Made by a program: the position numbers and the translations under genes. Positions 21,433 through 29,923 of a DNA stretch of 40,139 bases are shown in pieces. The stretch spans positions 1 through 40,139 of the forward strand of contig ONBX01000017.1 in NCBI GenBank assembly GCA_900316205.1. The letters run 5' to 3'. This stretch comes from an uncultured Eubacteriales bacterium. Its GTDB lineage: Bacteria; Bacillota; Clostridia; Oscillospirales; Oscillospiraceae. Below the pieces are notes generated by a model. It made no database searches and was not told the DNA's origin. It saw only the letters and a program-made list of their open reading frames with translations. How positions within the stretch are numbered: the first letter of the stretch is position 1; each line of letters starts with the position of its first letter.

Positions 21433-23421
21433 GTGGCAAGTCATTTCAGAGACAATACAAACGAGAGAAATACCCGGGACGCCGCAGCGGTGAACCCCAA
21501 CTCCCGCGCCGCCATCCGCGCCAGGAAGGAAGCGGAGGAGCGGGAAAAGCAGGAGTGGATCGCCCGGCGCAAGCGGGAGGAGAAGGCCGCGGCGGAGGCC
21601 GAGGCCAAGGAAAAGGCAGCCTGGATCGCCGAGCGCAGACGCCAGGAGAAGGCCGCCGAGGAGGAGCTCAGAGCCAGAGAAAAGGCCGCAAGAGAGGCCG
21701 AGCGCAAGCGCAGGGCCGAAAAGCGCGCCGAGAAGGCCAGAAAAGTGCTGCGCGTGGTGAAGATCGTCCTGCTGGTGCTGGTCAGCCTTGCGGTGCTGGC
21801 CGGCGGCGCGGGACTCTATGCCGCGTTTCGCATCTCCAACAGCGAGACCAACTTCCCCAACGTCTATGTGAACGGCATCGACGTGGGCGGCCTCACCAAA
21901 GAGGAGACCGAGAAAAAGCTGACGGAAGAGGGCTGGGGCAGCATCGAGAACCCGACCCTGACCGTGCAGCTGCCCATGGACGTGAGCGTGGAGCTGGACC
22001 GCACGGAGGCGGGCCTTGCCATGGACAAGAGCGCCGCGGTGGAGGCTGCCTTCCGCTACGGCCATGACCGGGATCTGCTGGACTGTGTGAAGACCTATTT
22101 CGCCTCCAGACTCCACAAGGTGGACGTGGGTCCCGAGGCTCCCGACCTGGACAAAGACTATATCCGGGCCAAGACGGACGAGGCGGTGGAAGCCTTCCGG
22201 GAGAAGACCGCCGGCGAGCCCTATTCTATCGACACCGAAAAGAAAGTGATGCATTTTGTCAAGGGCGCCGGCCAGATGGACCTGGACCCGGAGAAGCTCT
22301 TTACCGCGGTGTATGAGGCCATGCAGACCGGCGCGGGCGAGATGAGCTACGACGAAGTCGAAGGGGAAGTCACCATGCCGGACTTTGACGCTCTGTATAA
22401 GGAGCTGAACGTGGAGCCGGTGGACGCCCACTTTGCCGACAAGAACTTTGAAGTCATCGAAGGCACCCCCGGCGTCACCTTTGACGTGAAGCAGGCCAAG
22501 AAGCTCTGGGAGAAAGCGGGACCCATGGAGGAACTGCAGATCCCCCTGAAGATCGTGGAGCCCAAGATCACCGCCGAGAAGCTGAAGGCGGAGCTGTTCA
22601 AGGATCTGCTGGGCAGCCAGACCACCTCCTTCGGCGGCAGCACCCGCGCCCGCGTCAACAACATCAACCTTGCCGTGGACAAGATCAACGGCACCATCCT
22701 CATGCCCGGCCAGTCCTTCTCCTATAACGGGACGGTGGGCGAGCGCACCTATGCCAACGGCTTTGAAGAGGCTGCGGCCTATTCCAACGGCGAAGTGGTC
22801 CAGGAGGTGGGCGGCGGCATCTGCCAGGTGTCCTCCACCCTCTACTGCGCCACCCTCTATGCCCGCTTGACAACCGTGAGCCGCACCAACCACTATTTCC
22901 GGGTCAGTTATCTGCCCCTGGGCCAGGACGCCACGGTGAGCTGGCCCCAGCCGGACTTCAAGTTCCGCAACGACCGGGAGTACCCGGTGAAGATCGTGGC
23001 CTACTGCGACAACGAGGCCATGGAGCTGACCATCGAGATCTGGGGCACCGACACCGACGGCATCTGGGTCAGCCTCTCCTACGACCAGTACGCCGTCCAC
23101 GACGAGGAATTCCCCGACGTGGTCATCGGCTCCAACGTGTATCTCTGGATCACCTACCATGACAAGGACGGCAAGGTCCTGGAGGTCAAGGAGGGCTCTG
23201 CCAGCACCTATTACCGCCACGACTACGAGATCGATTGGCCCCCCGAAAAGTACAACAAGCCCGCAGAAGGCGGCACCGGCGGAGGCGGCAATGCCGAGAT
23301 CATCGACGACGGCGGCGGTTCCGGCGGCGGCAGCGGGGACGAGGGCGGCTCCGGCGAAGGCGGCGGTGGCGGCGATGAGGGCGGCGGCGATATCGGCGAA
23401 GTCATCATCGAAGATCCCTGA
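21433..23421 (+). CDS. VanW-domain envelope protein with coiled-coil N-terminus
   Basis: A 662-residue bitopic membrane protein. Residues 1-103 are a cytoplasmic Lys/Glu/Ala/Arg-rich helix with near-repeats (EAEEREKQEWIARRKREEKA, then EAKEKAAWIAERRRQEKA), predicted coiled coil. One transmembrane segment follows (VVKIVLLVLVSLAVLAGGAG, about 107-126). Outside come a PG_binding_4-like region (about 140-390, with NVYVNGIDVGGLTKEE), then the VanW domain (about 400-530), with PGQSFSYNGTVGERTYANGF and EVVQEVGGGICQVSSTLYCA. The tail from about 605 is a Gly/Ser/Asp/Glu linker with no anchor. VanW proteins occur with vancomycin-resistance loci, but most are general cell-wall proteins of unknown activity; no van genes are here. 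Starts at GTG with a weak GAGGG site, 11 bases after hemW. Confidence 0.9.
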   Translation: MASHFRDNTNERNTRDAAAVNPNSRAAIRARKEAEEREKQEWIARRKREEKAAAEAEAKEKAAWIAERRRQEKAAEEELRAREKAAREAERKRRAEKRAEKARKVLRVVKIVLLVLVSLAVLAGGAGLYAAFRISNSETNFPNVYVNGIDVGGLTKEETEKKLTEEGWGSIENPTLTVQLPMDVSVELDRTEAGLAMDKSAAVEAAFRYGHDRDLLDCVKTYFASRLHKVDVGPEAPDLDKDYIRAKTDEAVEAFREKTAGEPYSIDTEKKVMHFVKGAGQMDLDPEKLFTAVYEAMQTGAGEMSYDEVEGEVTMPDFDALYKELNVEPVDAHFADKNFEVIEGTPGVTFDVKQAKKLWEKAGPMEELQIPLKIVEPKITAEKLKAELFKDLLGSQTTSFGGSTRARVNNINLAVDKINGTILMPGQSFSYNGTVGERTYANGFEEAAAYSNGEVVQEVGGGICQVSSTLYCATLYARLTTVSRTNHYFRVSYLPLGQDATVSWPQPDFKFRNDREYPVKIVAYCDNEAMELTIEIWGTDTDGIWVSLSYDQYAVHDEEFPDVVIGSNVYLWITYHDKDGKVLEVKEGSASTYYRHDYEIDWPPEKYNKPAEGGTGGGGNAEIIDDGGGSGGGSGDEGGSGEGGGGGDEGGGDIGEVIIEDP

Positions 23422-23480
23422 ACCAGACACTTTATCCCGCCAAGGCGGAGCTTTCATAGGAAACAGGAGAAAAGAAGAGA

Positions 23481-25433
23481 ATGGATAAGAAGACCTTTTA
23501 TATCACCACCCCCATCTATTACCCCTCGGACAATCTGCACATCGGGCACACCTACTGCACGGTGGCCACCGATGCCATCGCCCGCTACAAGCGGCTGCGG
23601 GGCTATGATGTGATGTTCCTCACCGGCACCGACGAGCACGGCCAGAAGATCGAGGAGAAGGCCAAGGCCGCCGGCGTGACTCCCCAGCAGTTCGTGGACA
23701 GGATCGTCACCGGCGAAAAGGGCGTGCAGGATCTCTGGAAGCTGATGAACATCTCCAACGACCGCTTCATCCGCACCACCGACGACTATCATGTGGCCTC
23801 CATCCAGCGCATCTTCAGGAAGATGTACGAAAAGGGCGACATTTACAAGGGCGCCTACAAGGGCAAGTACTGCACCCCCTGCGAGAGCTTCTGGACCGAG
23901 AGCCAGCTGAAGGACGGCAAGTGCCCCGACTGCGGCCGCGAGGTCCACGACGCGGAGGAGGAGGCCTACTTCTTCCGCCTCTCCAAGTACGCAAAGCCCG
24001 TGCAGGAGCTGCTGGAGACCGGCACCTTCCTGGAACCCGCCAGCCGTGTCAACGAGATGATCAACAACTTCATCAAGCCCGGCCTGGAGGATCTGTGCGT
24101 CTCCCGCACCAGCTTTACCTGGGGCGTGCCTGTGGACTTTGATCCGGGCCATGTGGTCTATGTCTGGGTGGACGCGCTCTTCAACTACTGCACCGCCCTG
24201 GGCTTCCTGAACGACCGCTACGACGATTATGACAAGTTCTGGCCTGCGGATGTGCACATTGTGGGCAAGGAGATCGTCCGCTTCCACTCCATCATCTGGC
24301 CCGCCATGCTCATGAGCATGGAGCTTCCCCTTCCCAAGAAGGTCTACGGCCACGGCTGGCTGAACTTCAACGGCGACAAGATGTCCAAGTCCAAGGGCAA
24401 TGTGGTGGATCCCTACATTTTGGCGGACAAGTTCGGGGTGGACGCCCTGCGCTTCTTCCTGCTGCGCACCTTCCCCTTCGGCTCCGACGGCAATTTTACC
24501 AACGAGCTGCTGATCTCCACCATCAACACCGACCTGGCCAACGATCTTGGCAATCTGGTGAGCCGCACCACCGCCATGGTGGAGAAGTACTTCGGCGGCA
24601 AACTGATCCCGGAGCGGGAGAGCGAGGCCCTGGACGAGGAGCTCATCGCCATGATCCGGGGAGCGAGCGAGCGCTATGCCGCCCAGATGGAGAAGTTCCA
24701 GCTCCACCAGGGCCTGGACGAGGCCTTCCGCCTCATCCAGCGGGCCAACAAGTACATCGACGAGACCATGCCCTGGAAGCTGGCCAAGGAGGAGGACAAG
24801 AAGCCCCGCCTCGCCGCTGTGATGTACAATCTGCTGGAGGCTCTGCGGGTCTCCCTGATCCTGCTGACCCCCTTCATTCCCGAAAGCTGCGGCAAGGCCT
24901 TTGACCAGATCGGCGCCGACGAGAGTGCCCGGACCTGGGACGCCGCCTGCGAATACGGCGTGCTGCCTGCGGACGTGGCCGTGCGCAAGGGTGAGACCCT
25001 CTTCCCCCGCATCGACGCCGCCAAAATGCTGGGCGAGCTGGAGGAGGCCGAAAAGGCCGCCAAGGGTCCCCAGGTGAAGGTGGAGCCCGTGCTGCCGGAC
25101 GTGGACATCGAGGACTTTGCCAAGTGCGATATGCGGGTGTGCAAGGTGCTCCAATGCGAGGCCGTGAAGAAGTCCAAAAAGCTCCTGCGCTTCGAGCTGG
25201 ACGACGGCTCCGGTGTCAAGCGCCAGATCCTCTCCGGCATCCGGGAATTCTATGAGCCGGAGCAGCTCATCGGCAAGACCGTGGTGGCCATCCTGAATCT
25301 GCCCCCGCGGAAAATGATGGGCCTGGAGTCCTGCGGCATGCTGCTCTCCGCCGTGCGCGAGGCGGACGGCAAGGAGGAGCTGCACCTGCTGATGCTGGAC
25401 GATTCCGTCCCCGCGGGCAGCCGCCTCTGCTGA
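23481..25433 (+). CDS. metG: Methionyl-tRNA synthetase
   Basis: Charges tRNA-Met; class I synthetase of 650 residues. Seen: HIGH at 20-23, the zinc knuckle C131-x2-C134 and C148-x2-C151 in the connective peptide, KMSKS at 300-304, an anticodon-binding helical region (about 380-510), and a C-terminal Trbp111-type OB domain from about 548 (DFAKCDMRVCKVLQCEAVKK) that dimerises and helps bind tRNA. Complete and typical for Firmicutes. ATG with AGGAGAAAAGAAGAG upstream, 59 bases after the VanW gene, so probably the end of the hemW-VanW-metG transcript, which stops at the terminator at 25446-25486. Confidence 0.97.
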   Translation: MDKKTFYITTPIYYPSDNLHIGHTYCTVATDAIARYKRLRGYDVMFLTGTDEHGQKIEEKAKAAGVTPQQFVDRIVTGEKGVQDLWKLMNISNDRFIRTTDDYHVASIQRIFRKMYEKGDIYKGAYKGKYCTPCESFWTESQLKDGKCPDCGREVHDAEEEAYFFRLSKYAKPVQELLETGTFLEPASRVNEMINNFIKPGLEDLCVSRTSFTWGVPVDFDPGHVVYVWVDALFNYCTALGFLNDRYDDYDKFWPADVHIVGKEIVRFHSIIWPAMLMSMELPLPKKVYGHGWLNFNGDKMSKSKGNVVDPYILADKFGVDALRFFLLRTFPFGSDGNFTNELLISTINTDLANDLGNLVSRTTAMVEKYFGGKLIPERESEALDEELIAMIRGASERYAAQMEKFQLHQGLDEAFRLIQRANKYIDETMPWKLAKEEDKKPRLAAVMYNLLEALRVSLILLTPFIPESCGKAFDQIGADESARTWDAACEYGVLPADVAVRKGETLFPRIDAAKMLGELEEAEKAAKGPQVKVEPVLPDVDIEDFAKCDMRVCKVLQCEAVKKSKKLLRFELDDGSGVKRQILSGIREFYEPEQLIGKTVVAILNLPPRKMMGLESCGMLLSAVREADGKEELHLLMLDDSVPAGSRLC

Positions 25434-25445
25434 GACAGACTTTTG

Positions 25446-25486
25446 AGAAGAAAATGGGAACTTTTACGAAAAGTTCCCATTTTCTT
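25446..25486 (+). terminator. Terminator of metG
   Basis: GAAGAAAATGGGAACTTTT (25446-25464) and AAAAGTTCCCATTTTCTTC (25468-25486) form a perfect 19-bp stem with a 3-base loop, then ATTTTTTG. A closely similar hairpin recurs at 40075-40110. Confidence 0.9.
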
Positions 25487-25520
25487 CATTTTTTGTCTCC
25501 ATCGGGAAAGGAACGCATAC

Positions 25521-25549
25521 TTGTAAGAAGAAAAGAATTGTGCTATACT
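25521..25549 (+). promoter_or_regulatory. Promoter of the COG0523 GTPase pair
   Basis: TTGTAA (25521-25526) and TATACT (25544-25549), 17 bases apart, with TGC before the -10 (extended -10). Start of transcription near 25556. No clear Zur-type palindrome was seen around it. Confidence 0.8.
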
Positions 25550-25588
25550 AACTTGTTGGAAAATCTGTCATTTGGAGGAAAAAAGAAC

Positions 25589-26740
25589 ATGACAAAGATC
25601 GATATATTCTCCGGCTTTCTCGGCGCCGGCAAGACCACACTGATCCGCAAGCTCATCGCAGAAGGCTACAAGGGCGAGAAGCTGGTGCTGATCGAAAACG
25701 AGTTCGGCGAGATCGCCATCGACGGCGGCTTCCTGAAGGACGCGGGCGTGGAGATCAACGAGATGAACTCCGGCTGCATCTGCTGCACCCTGGTGGGCGA
25801 CTTCACCAAGGCCCTGAAGAAGGTCATGGACGACTTCGCCCCTGACCGCATCCTCATCGAGCCCTCCGGCGTGGGCAAGCTCTCCGACGTGGCCAAGGCT
25901 GTGGAACGGGTGGAAGGCGCCCACATCGGCGCCAAGGTCACCGTGGTGGACGCAGGCAAGGCCAAGATGTATATGCGCAATTTCGGCGAGTTTTTCAATG
26001 ACCAGGTCCAGAACGCGGACCTGATCGTCCTCAGCCGCACCGACTCCGCCAACAGCACCAAGGTGATGCTGGCCGCCGAGCTGCTGAAGGGCCTGAACGA
26101 CCACGCAGGTCTCATCACCACCCCCTGGGACCAGATCGACGGCAGCCTGATCCGCGCCGCCATGGATGAAAACGGCCTGAAGGCGGAGATGGAAAAGCTC
26201 AAGGAGGAGCAGGAGCACCATCACCATCATCATGATGAGGACGAGGAACACGAGCATCATCACCACCACCACGAGGACGGGGAGGAGTGCGACGATCCCG
26301 AATGCGAGTGCCACCATCATCACGACGACGATGGGGATGAGGAGCACGAGCATCATCACCATCATCACGAGGATGGGGAGGAGTGCGACGACCCCGAATG
26401 CGAGTGCCACCACCATCACGACCACGATCACGACCATGATCACCACCATCACCACCACGCCGACGAGGTCTTTGCCAGCTGGGGCATGGAGACCCCGCGC
26501 AAGTTCAGCGAGGAAGAGCTCAAGGAGATCCTGGGCCAGCTGAACGACGCCGTGCAGTACGGCATCGTGCTGCGGGCCAAGGGCATCCTGGACTCGAGCG
26601 ACGGCGAGTGGCTGTACTTTGACTATGTTCCCGGCGAGATGGAGATCCGCCGCGGCGCTCCCGCGGTCACCGGCCGCTTCTGCGTGATCGGCTCCCACAT
26701 CCGGGAGGACGCCCTGAAGGAGTTGTTTACCGGTGAATGA
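25589..26740 (+). CDS. COG0523 (CobW-like) G3E GTPase with large His/Cys-rich metal-binding insert
   Basis: A 383-residue metal-allocation GTPase. Walker A GFLGAGKTT at 9-17, the metal-site CxCC as SGCICCTL (C63, C65, C66), EPSGVGKL at 91-98, and the base-recognition motif SRTD at 149-152 are all intact. Residues 210-290 form an acidic linker with about 37 His and 6 Cys, built from a 32-residue tandem repeat, before the CobW_C domain (about 293-383). COG0523 proteins transfer or store Zn, Co or Ni for client enzymes; the insert suggests strong binding, probably of Zn or Ni, but the metal cannot be assigned. ATG with TTTGGAGG upstream. First gene of an operon, overlapping the next by 8 bases. 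Confidence 0.95.
   Translation: MTKIDIFSGFLGAGKTTLIRKLIAEGYKGEKLVLIENEFGEIAIDGGFLKDAGVEINEMNSGCICCTLVGDFTKALKKVMDDFAPDRILIEPSGVGKLSDVAKAVERVEGAHIGAKVTVVDAGKAKMYMRNFGEFFNDQVQNADLIVLSRTDSANSTKVMLAAELLKGLNDHAGLITTPWDQIDGSLIRAAMDENGLKAEMEKLKEEQEHHHHHHDEDEEHEHHHHHHEDGEECDDPECECHHHHDDDGDEEHEHHHHHHEDGEECDDPECECHHHHDHDHDHDHHHHHHADEVFASWGMETPRKFSEEELKEILGQLNDAVQYGIVLRAKGILDSSDGEWLYFDYVPGEMEIRRGAPAVTGRFCVIGSHIREDALKELFTGE
26243..26434 (+). repeat. In-frame tandem repeat, 2 x 96 bp, in the His-rich linker
   Basis: Codons 219-250 and 251-282 encode two 32-residue units (EEHEHHHHHHEDGEECDDPE...) that match at 30 of 32 residues, differing only near the end (DDGD against HDHD). Each unit carries 3 Cys. The DNA copies also differ at several silent sites, so the duplication is not brand new. 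Confidence 0.9.
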
Positions 26741-27686
26741 GAATCGCGATGTGCCCGTATATCTCTTTACGGGCTTTCTGGAAGCGGGCAAGACCAAGTT
26801 CATCCAGGAGACCCTGGAGGACAAGCGCTTCTGCAACGGGGAGCGCACCCTGCTTTTGATCTGTGAGGAGGGCGAGGAGGAATACGCCCCCGAGCAGTTT
26901 GCCGACCCCAACGTGGTGCTGGCCGTGGTGGAGGATCAGGCGGATCTCACCGAGGAGAATCTCAAGGCCTGGCTCCACGACTCCCGGGCCGAGCGAGTGG
27001 TGGTGGAATATAACGGCATGTGGATGCTGGACCTGCTCTACCAGGCCATGCCGGAAAACTGGGCCGTGTACCAGGAGTTCATGTTCGCCGACGCCACCAC
27101 CTTCCTGACTTACAACAACAACATGCGCCAGCTGGTCTATGACAAGCTCAAAAGCTGCGAGCTGGTGGTCTTCAACCGCTTTAAGCCCGATATGGACAAG
27201 ATGGCTTTCCACAAGATCGTCCGGGGCGCCTCCCGCCGTTCGGACATCGCCTATGAGTACGCAAACGGCAAGGTGGTCTACGACGACATCCAGGACCCCC
27301 TGCCCTTTGACGTGAACGCCCCGGTGATCCAGATCAACGACGAGGACTATGCCCTCTGGTATCGGGACATGTCCGAGGAGCCCAAGAAGTACGAGGGCAA
27401 GACCGTGAAGTTCAAGTGCCGTGCCCTGAAACGGGGCAAACTCCCCAAGGGCTGCTTCGTGGTGGGACGGCATGTGATGACCTGCTGCGTGGAGGATATC
27501 CAGTTTGCGGGCCTGGTCTGCCAGTGGGACAAGGCCGATCTTGTCCAGGACGAGAGCTGGATGATCCTCACGGCGAAGATCAACTATAAGTTCCACCGGG
27601 CTTACGGCAAGCGGGGACCGGTGCTGACCTACCTGGACAGCGCCCTCACTTCCGCCCCCGCCCAGGACGTGGCGACATTTTATTAA
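26733..27686 (+). CDS. Divergent CobW-like GTPase fused to a TIGR03943/DUF1980-like domain
   Basis: A 317-residue protein. The N-terminal half is a G3E-type P-loop domain: Walker A GFLEAGKT at 14-21 and a base-recognition-like FNRFK at 147-151. It lacks the CxCC motif, and the usual EPSG is replaced by VEYNGMW at 91-97. The C-terminal part from about 205 (KYEGKTVKFKCRALK, then FVVGRHVMTCCVEDIQFAGL at 242-261) closely resembles the C-terminal domain of the TIGR03943 (YcgQ-like, DUF1980) family, an OB-type fold with conserved MTCC that is encoded near CobW-like genes and DUF318-type permeases elsewhere. A fusion of both suggests a metal-handling or regulatory partner of the upstream GTPase. Starts at GTG inside the upstream gene (8-base overlap), with AAGGAG upstream, so expression is coupled. 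Confidence 0.87.
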   Translation: MNENRDVPVYLFTGFLEAGKTKFIQETLEDKRFCNGERTLLLICEEGEEEYAPEQFADPNVVLAVVEDQADLTEENLKAWLHDSRAERVVVEYNGMWMLDLLYQAMPENWAVYQEFMFADATTFLTYNNNMRQLVYDKLKSCELVVFNRFKPDMDKMAFHKIVRGASRRSDIAYEYANGKVVYDDIQDPLPFDVNAPVIQINDEDYALWYRDMSEEPKKYEGKTVKFKCRALKRGKLPKGCFVVGRHVMTCCVEDIQFAGLVCQWDKADLVQDESWMILTAKINYKFHRAYGKRGPVLTYLDSALTSAPAQDVATFY

Positions 27687-27715
27687 AAGGAAGCCATCGA
27701 TTGGGAATACGGTAC

Positions 27716-27780
27716 AACCCCTCAGTCATCCGGCGGGCTGTAACACGCCGGATGACAGCTCCCCTTTCACAGGGGAGCCA
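27716..27780 (-). repeat. Family B hairpin repeat, minus orientation
   Basis: Read on the minus strand: hairpin 1 GCTCCCCT/AGGGGAGC (27778-27771, 27765-27758), hairpin 2 GTCATCCGGCG/CGCCGGATGAC (27756-27746, 27735-27725; perfect 11 bp, 10-base loop), then TGAGGGGTT. Same plan as the units at 5873-6012 but a new hairpin 2 sequence. It ends 13 bases before the HAD gene. Confidence 0.88.
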
Positions 27781-27793
27781 ATAAGGAAGATAT

Positions 27794-28444
27794 ATGAGAT
27801 ACAAATGCCTGGTCTTTGACCATGACGACACGGTGGTGAACAGCACCGCCACCATCCATTATCCCAGCTTTGTGGCCTATCTGGAGCAGTATTTTCCGGA
27901 CAAAAGCTGCAGCCTGGAGCATTATTTCCTGAAGAACTTCGACCCGGGCTTCATCCCCATGTGCAAGGGCGAGTATGGCATGACGGACGCTGACCTGGAG
28001 GTGGAATACCGCTTCTGGCAGGACTATGTCCGCACCCGGATCCCCCAGGCCTATCCCGGCATCCGCCAGATCATGGAGCGGCACAAGGCCGAGGGCGGCC
28101 AGCTCTGCGTGGTCTCCCACTCGGTGGACAAGAACATCCTGCGGGACTATCGGGAAAACGGCCTGCCGGAGCCGGACCTGGTCTTCGGCTGGGAGCAGCC
28201 GGTGGAGCGGCGCAAGCCCGATCCCTGGCCCCTTCAGGAGATCATGCGCCGGCTGGATCTCGCCCCTTCCGAGCTGCTGATGATCGACGATTTGAAGCCG
28301 GGCTACGACATGGCAAAGGCCGCCGGGGTGGACTTCGCCGCTGTGGGCTGGGCCAACGACATTCCGGAGATCGAAGCCTTCATGCGTCGAAACTGCCGCC
28401 TTTACTGCAAGACGGTGGAGGAACTGGCTGCTTTTTTGCGCTGA
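27794..28444 (+). CDS. HAD superfamily hydrolase (phosphoglycolate phosphatase-like)
   Basis: A 216-residue HAD enzyme with nucleophile D9 and acid/base D11 in FDHDDTVV, motif II SHS near residue 111, motif III lysine in RRKPDP, and motif IV acidic pair in LMIDDLKPG. A helical cap of about 60 residues lies between motifs I and II, as in the C1-cap phosphatases of phosphoglycolate or beta-phosphoglucomutase type. Substrate unknown. AAGGAAG upstream of the ATG. It is 12 bases before the GT-C gene and probably co-transcribed with it, so a sugar-phosphate or lipid-linked sugar substrate is possible but unproven. Confidence 0.9.
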   Translation: MRYKCLVFDHDDTVVNSTATIHYPSFVAYLEQYFPDKSCSLEHYFLKNFDPGFIPMCKGEYGMTDADLEVEYRFWQDYVRTRIPQAYPGIRQIMERHKAEGGQLCVVSHSVDKNILRDYRENGLPEPDLVFGWEQPVERRKPDPWPLQEIMRRLDLAPSELLMIDDLKPGYDMAKAAGVDFAAVGWANDIPEIEAFMRRNCRLYCKTVEELAAFLR

Positions 28445-28456
28445 AAGGAGAGACGG

Positions 28457-29911
28457 ATGGATAAGATTTCCCGCGTTTTGACGGGGCTGATGCTGCTGCT
28501 GTGCGGCATACTGCTCTTGTCCGCCCTGCTTCTTGGCACCTTGTTTCAGCTGGAGCACAAGTCCTATCTGGCGGCGCTGGCCATTGCGATCGTCCTGGTT
28601 TCTCTCTGGTTTGTGCTGTCCGGAAAGCACAGGAAAAGACCCGGCCTTTGGCAAAAGCTGGGCGTTGTTCCCAGCGGTGCGCTGCTGGCACTGCTGTGCC
28701 TCGGTATTCAGTTGGCCGGCGCGCTGCCCATCCACCTCCAGCCGGAGGTGGACGCGGGAACCTATTGGTCTTCCGCTCTGGCGCTGAGCCGGGGAGAGCC
28801 TGTGCCGAACCCCCTGTTTCTGGCGCTCTTTCCCCATATCGTGGGCTATGCACGTTTCCTGGGCCTGGTGCTGCGCGTTTTCGGACGGAGCCTGACGGTG
28901 GCCGTCTGCTGCAACGCCTTTGTCAGCACCCTCAGTGGTTTGCTGCTTTATGTTTTGCTGCTTCGCTGGCGGGATCCTGACACGGCAGCCTGGGGCTTTC
29001 TTCTCTGGACCCTCTGCCCCTCCAAGCTGCTGTACTGCGCCGGGATCTATGCCGACGGATATTACACCTGCCTGCTGCTGCTGTTTTTCCTCCTGGCCTC
29101 CCTGGCGGAAGGGGTCCGCCCGCTGAAGGCTGCCCTTTTCGGTCTGCTGGGCGGCCTGGTGCTGCTGCTGGTCAACACGGCGCGCCCCATTGCCGCCGTG
29201 CCGATCCTGGCCCTGGGAATCTGGGCGCTGCTGCTTCGCAGACCTGACCGGGATGGCGTTCCCGTGCGTGGCCGCTGGCTGCTGTTTCTGGCGGCCTTGC
29301 TGCTGGTTTACCTGCCTCTGCAGAGGCTCTGGAACACGAACCTGGAGCAGCTCCTGGGCGAAAAGCCCGCCGGTGTCCCAGGCTACAGCATCTATGTGGG
29401 CTTCAACAGCGAAAGCGGCGGCAGCTACAGCGAGGAGGATATGGATCGGCTTCTGAGCCTTCGGGACGAGACCGGCAGTGCTGACGCCGCCCAGCGGCAG
29501 ATCCTGCAGGAAGCCCTTCCCCGGGTCCGCTCGGTCGATCCGCTGCGCCTGTTCCCGCGAAAGATCGCGACCTTCCTGGGAAACGACGAGGGAGGCGCCT
29601 TCTATGCCAGCGCTGCCCTCAGCGCGCTTGCCTACCGCGTTGCCGCTGTTGCCAGCAATGTGTTCTTCTATGCGATCGTCCTGCTGGCGCTGCGGGGCCT
29701 TCTGTGCCTTTGGAAGGATGGCTGCCAGTCCGCGCTGCTGCTGCTTCCCCTGAGCCTGGTCGGCATTACGCTGGCGCAGATGCTGGTGGAGGTTGCCGGC
29801 CGTTATCACTACAGCCTTATTCCCATTCTGGTCCTGCTTGCTGCGCTCTCCCTCGGGGAGAGGTGCAAAGGGCGCGATCCCAACCCGGCGGGACCGGGAC
29901 GGGAACGCTGA
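28457..29911 (+). CDS. GT-C type membrane glycosyltransferase (family 39-like)
   Basis: A 484-residue polytopic protein with about 10-12 hydrophobic segments spread over residues 8-470 and a larger non-membrane loop at about 300-375. The first outer loop carries HLQPEVDAGTYW (about residues 93-104), the acidic motif expected for GT-C enzymes that use polyprenyl-phosphate sugars. No named family signature is strong enough to give a substrate. GtrB-like glycosyltransferase downstream would make the polyprenyl-phosphate sugar donor, so the two may act together in decorating a surface glycan. ATG with AAAGGAG. The TGA stop is followed in the same frame, four codons later, by the 75-residue gene. 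Confidence 0.75.
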   Translation: MDKISRVLTGLMLLLCGILLLSALLLGTLFQLEHKSYLAALAIAIVLVSLWFVLSGKHRKRPGLWQKLGVVPSGALLALLCLGIQLAGALPIHLQPEVDAGTYWSSALALSRGEPVPNPLFLALFPHIVGYARFLGLVLRVFGRSLTVAVCCNAFVSTLSGLLLYVLLLRWRDPDTAAWGFLLWTLCPSKLLYCAGIYADGYYTCLLLLFFLLASLAEGVRPLKAALFGLLGGLVLLLVNTARPIAAVPILALGIWALLLRRPDRDGVPVRGRWLLFLAALLLVYLPLQRLWNTNLEQLLGEKPAGVPGYSIYVGFNSESGGSYSEEDMDRLLSLRDETGSADAAQRQILQEALPRVRSVDPLRLFPRKIATFLGNDEGGAFYASAALSALAYRVAAVASNVFFYAIVLLALRGLLCLWKDGCQSALLLLPLSLVGITLAQMLVEVAGRYHYSLIPILVLLAALSLGERCKGRDPNPAGPGRER

Positions 29912-29923
29912 CCAGAGCGCCAT

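Noticed and set aside
21433-23421. Vancomycin resistance gene
   Set aside because: Only a VanW domain is present; there is no vanH, vanA/B-type ligase, vanX or vanRS nearby, and the gene lies in a hemW-metG housekeeping run.
29909-29911. TGA as a selenocysteine codon joining the GT-C gene and the 75-aa protein
   Set aside because: No convincing hairpin of bacterial SECIS type follows the TGA, there is no redox-type context, and a GT-C C-terminus is not a known selenoprotein site.
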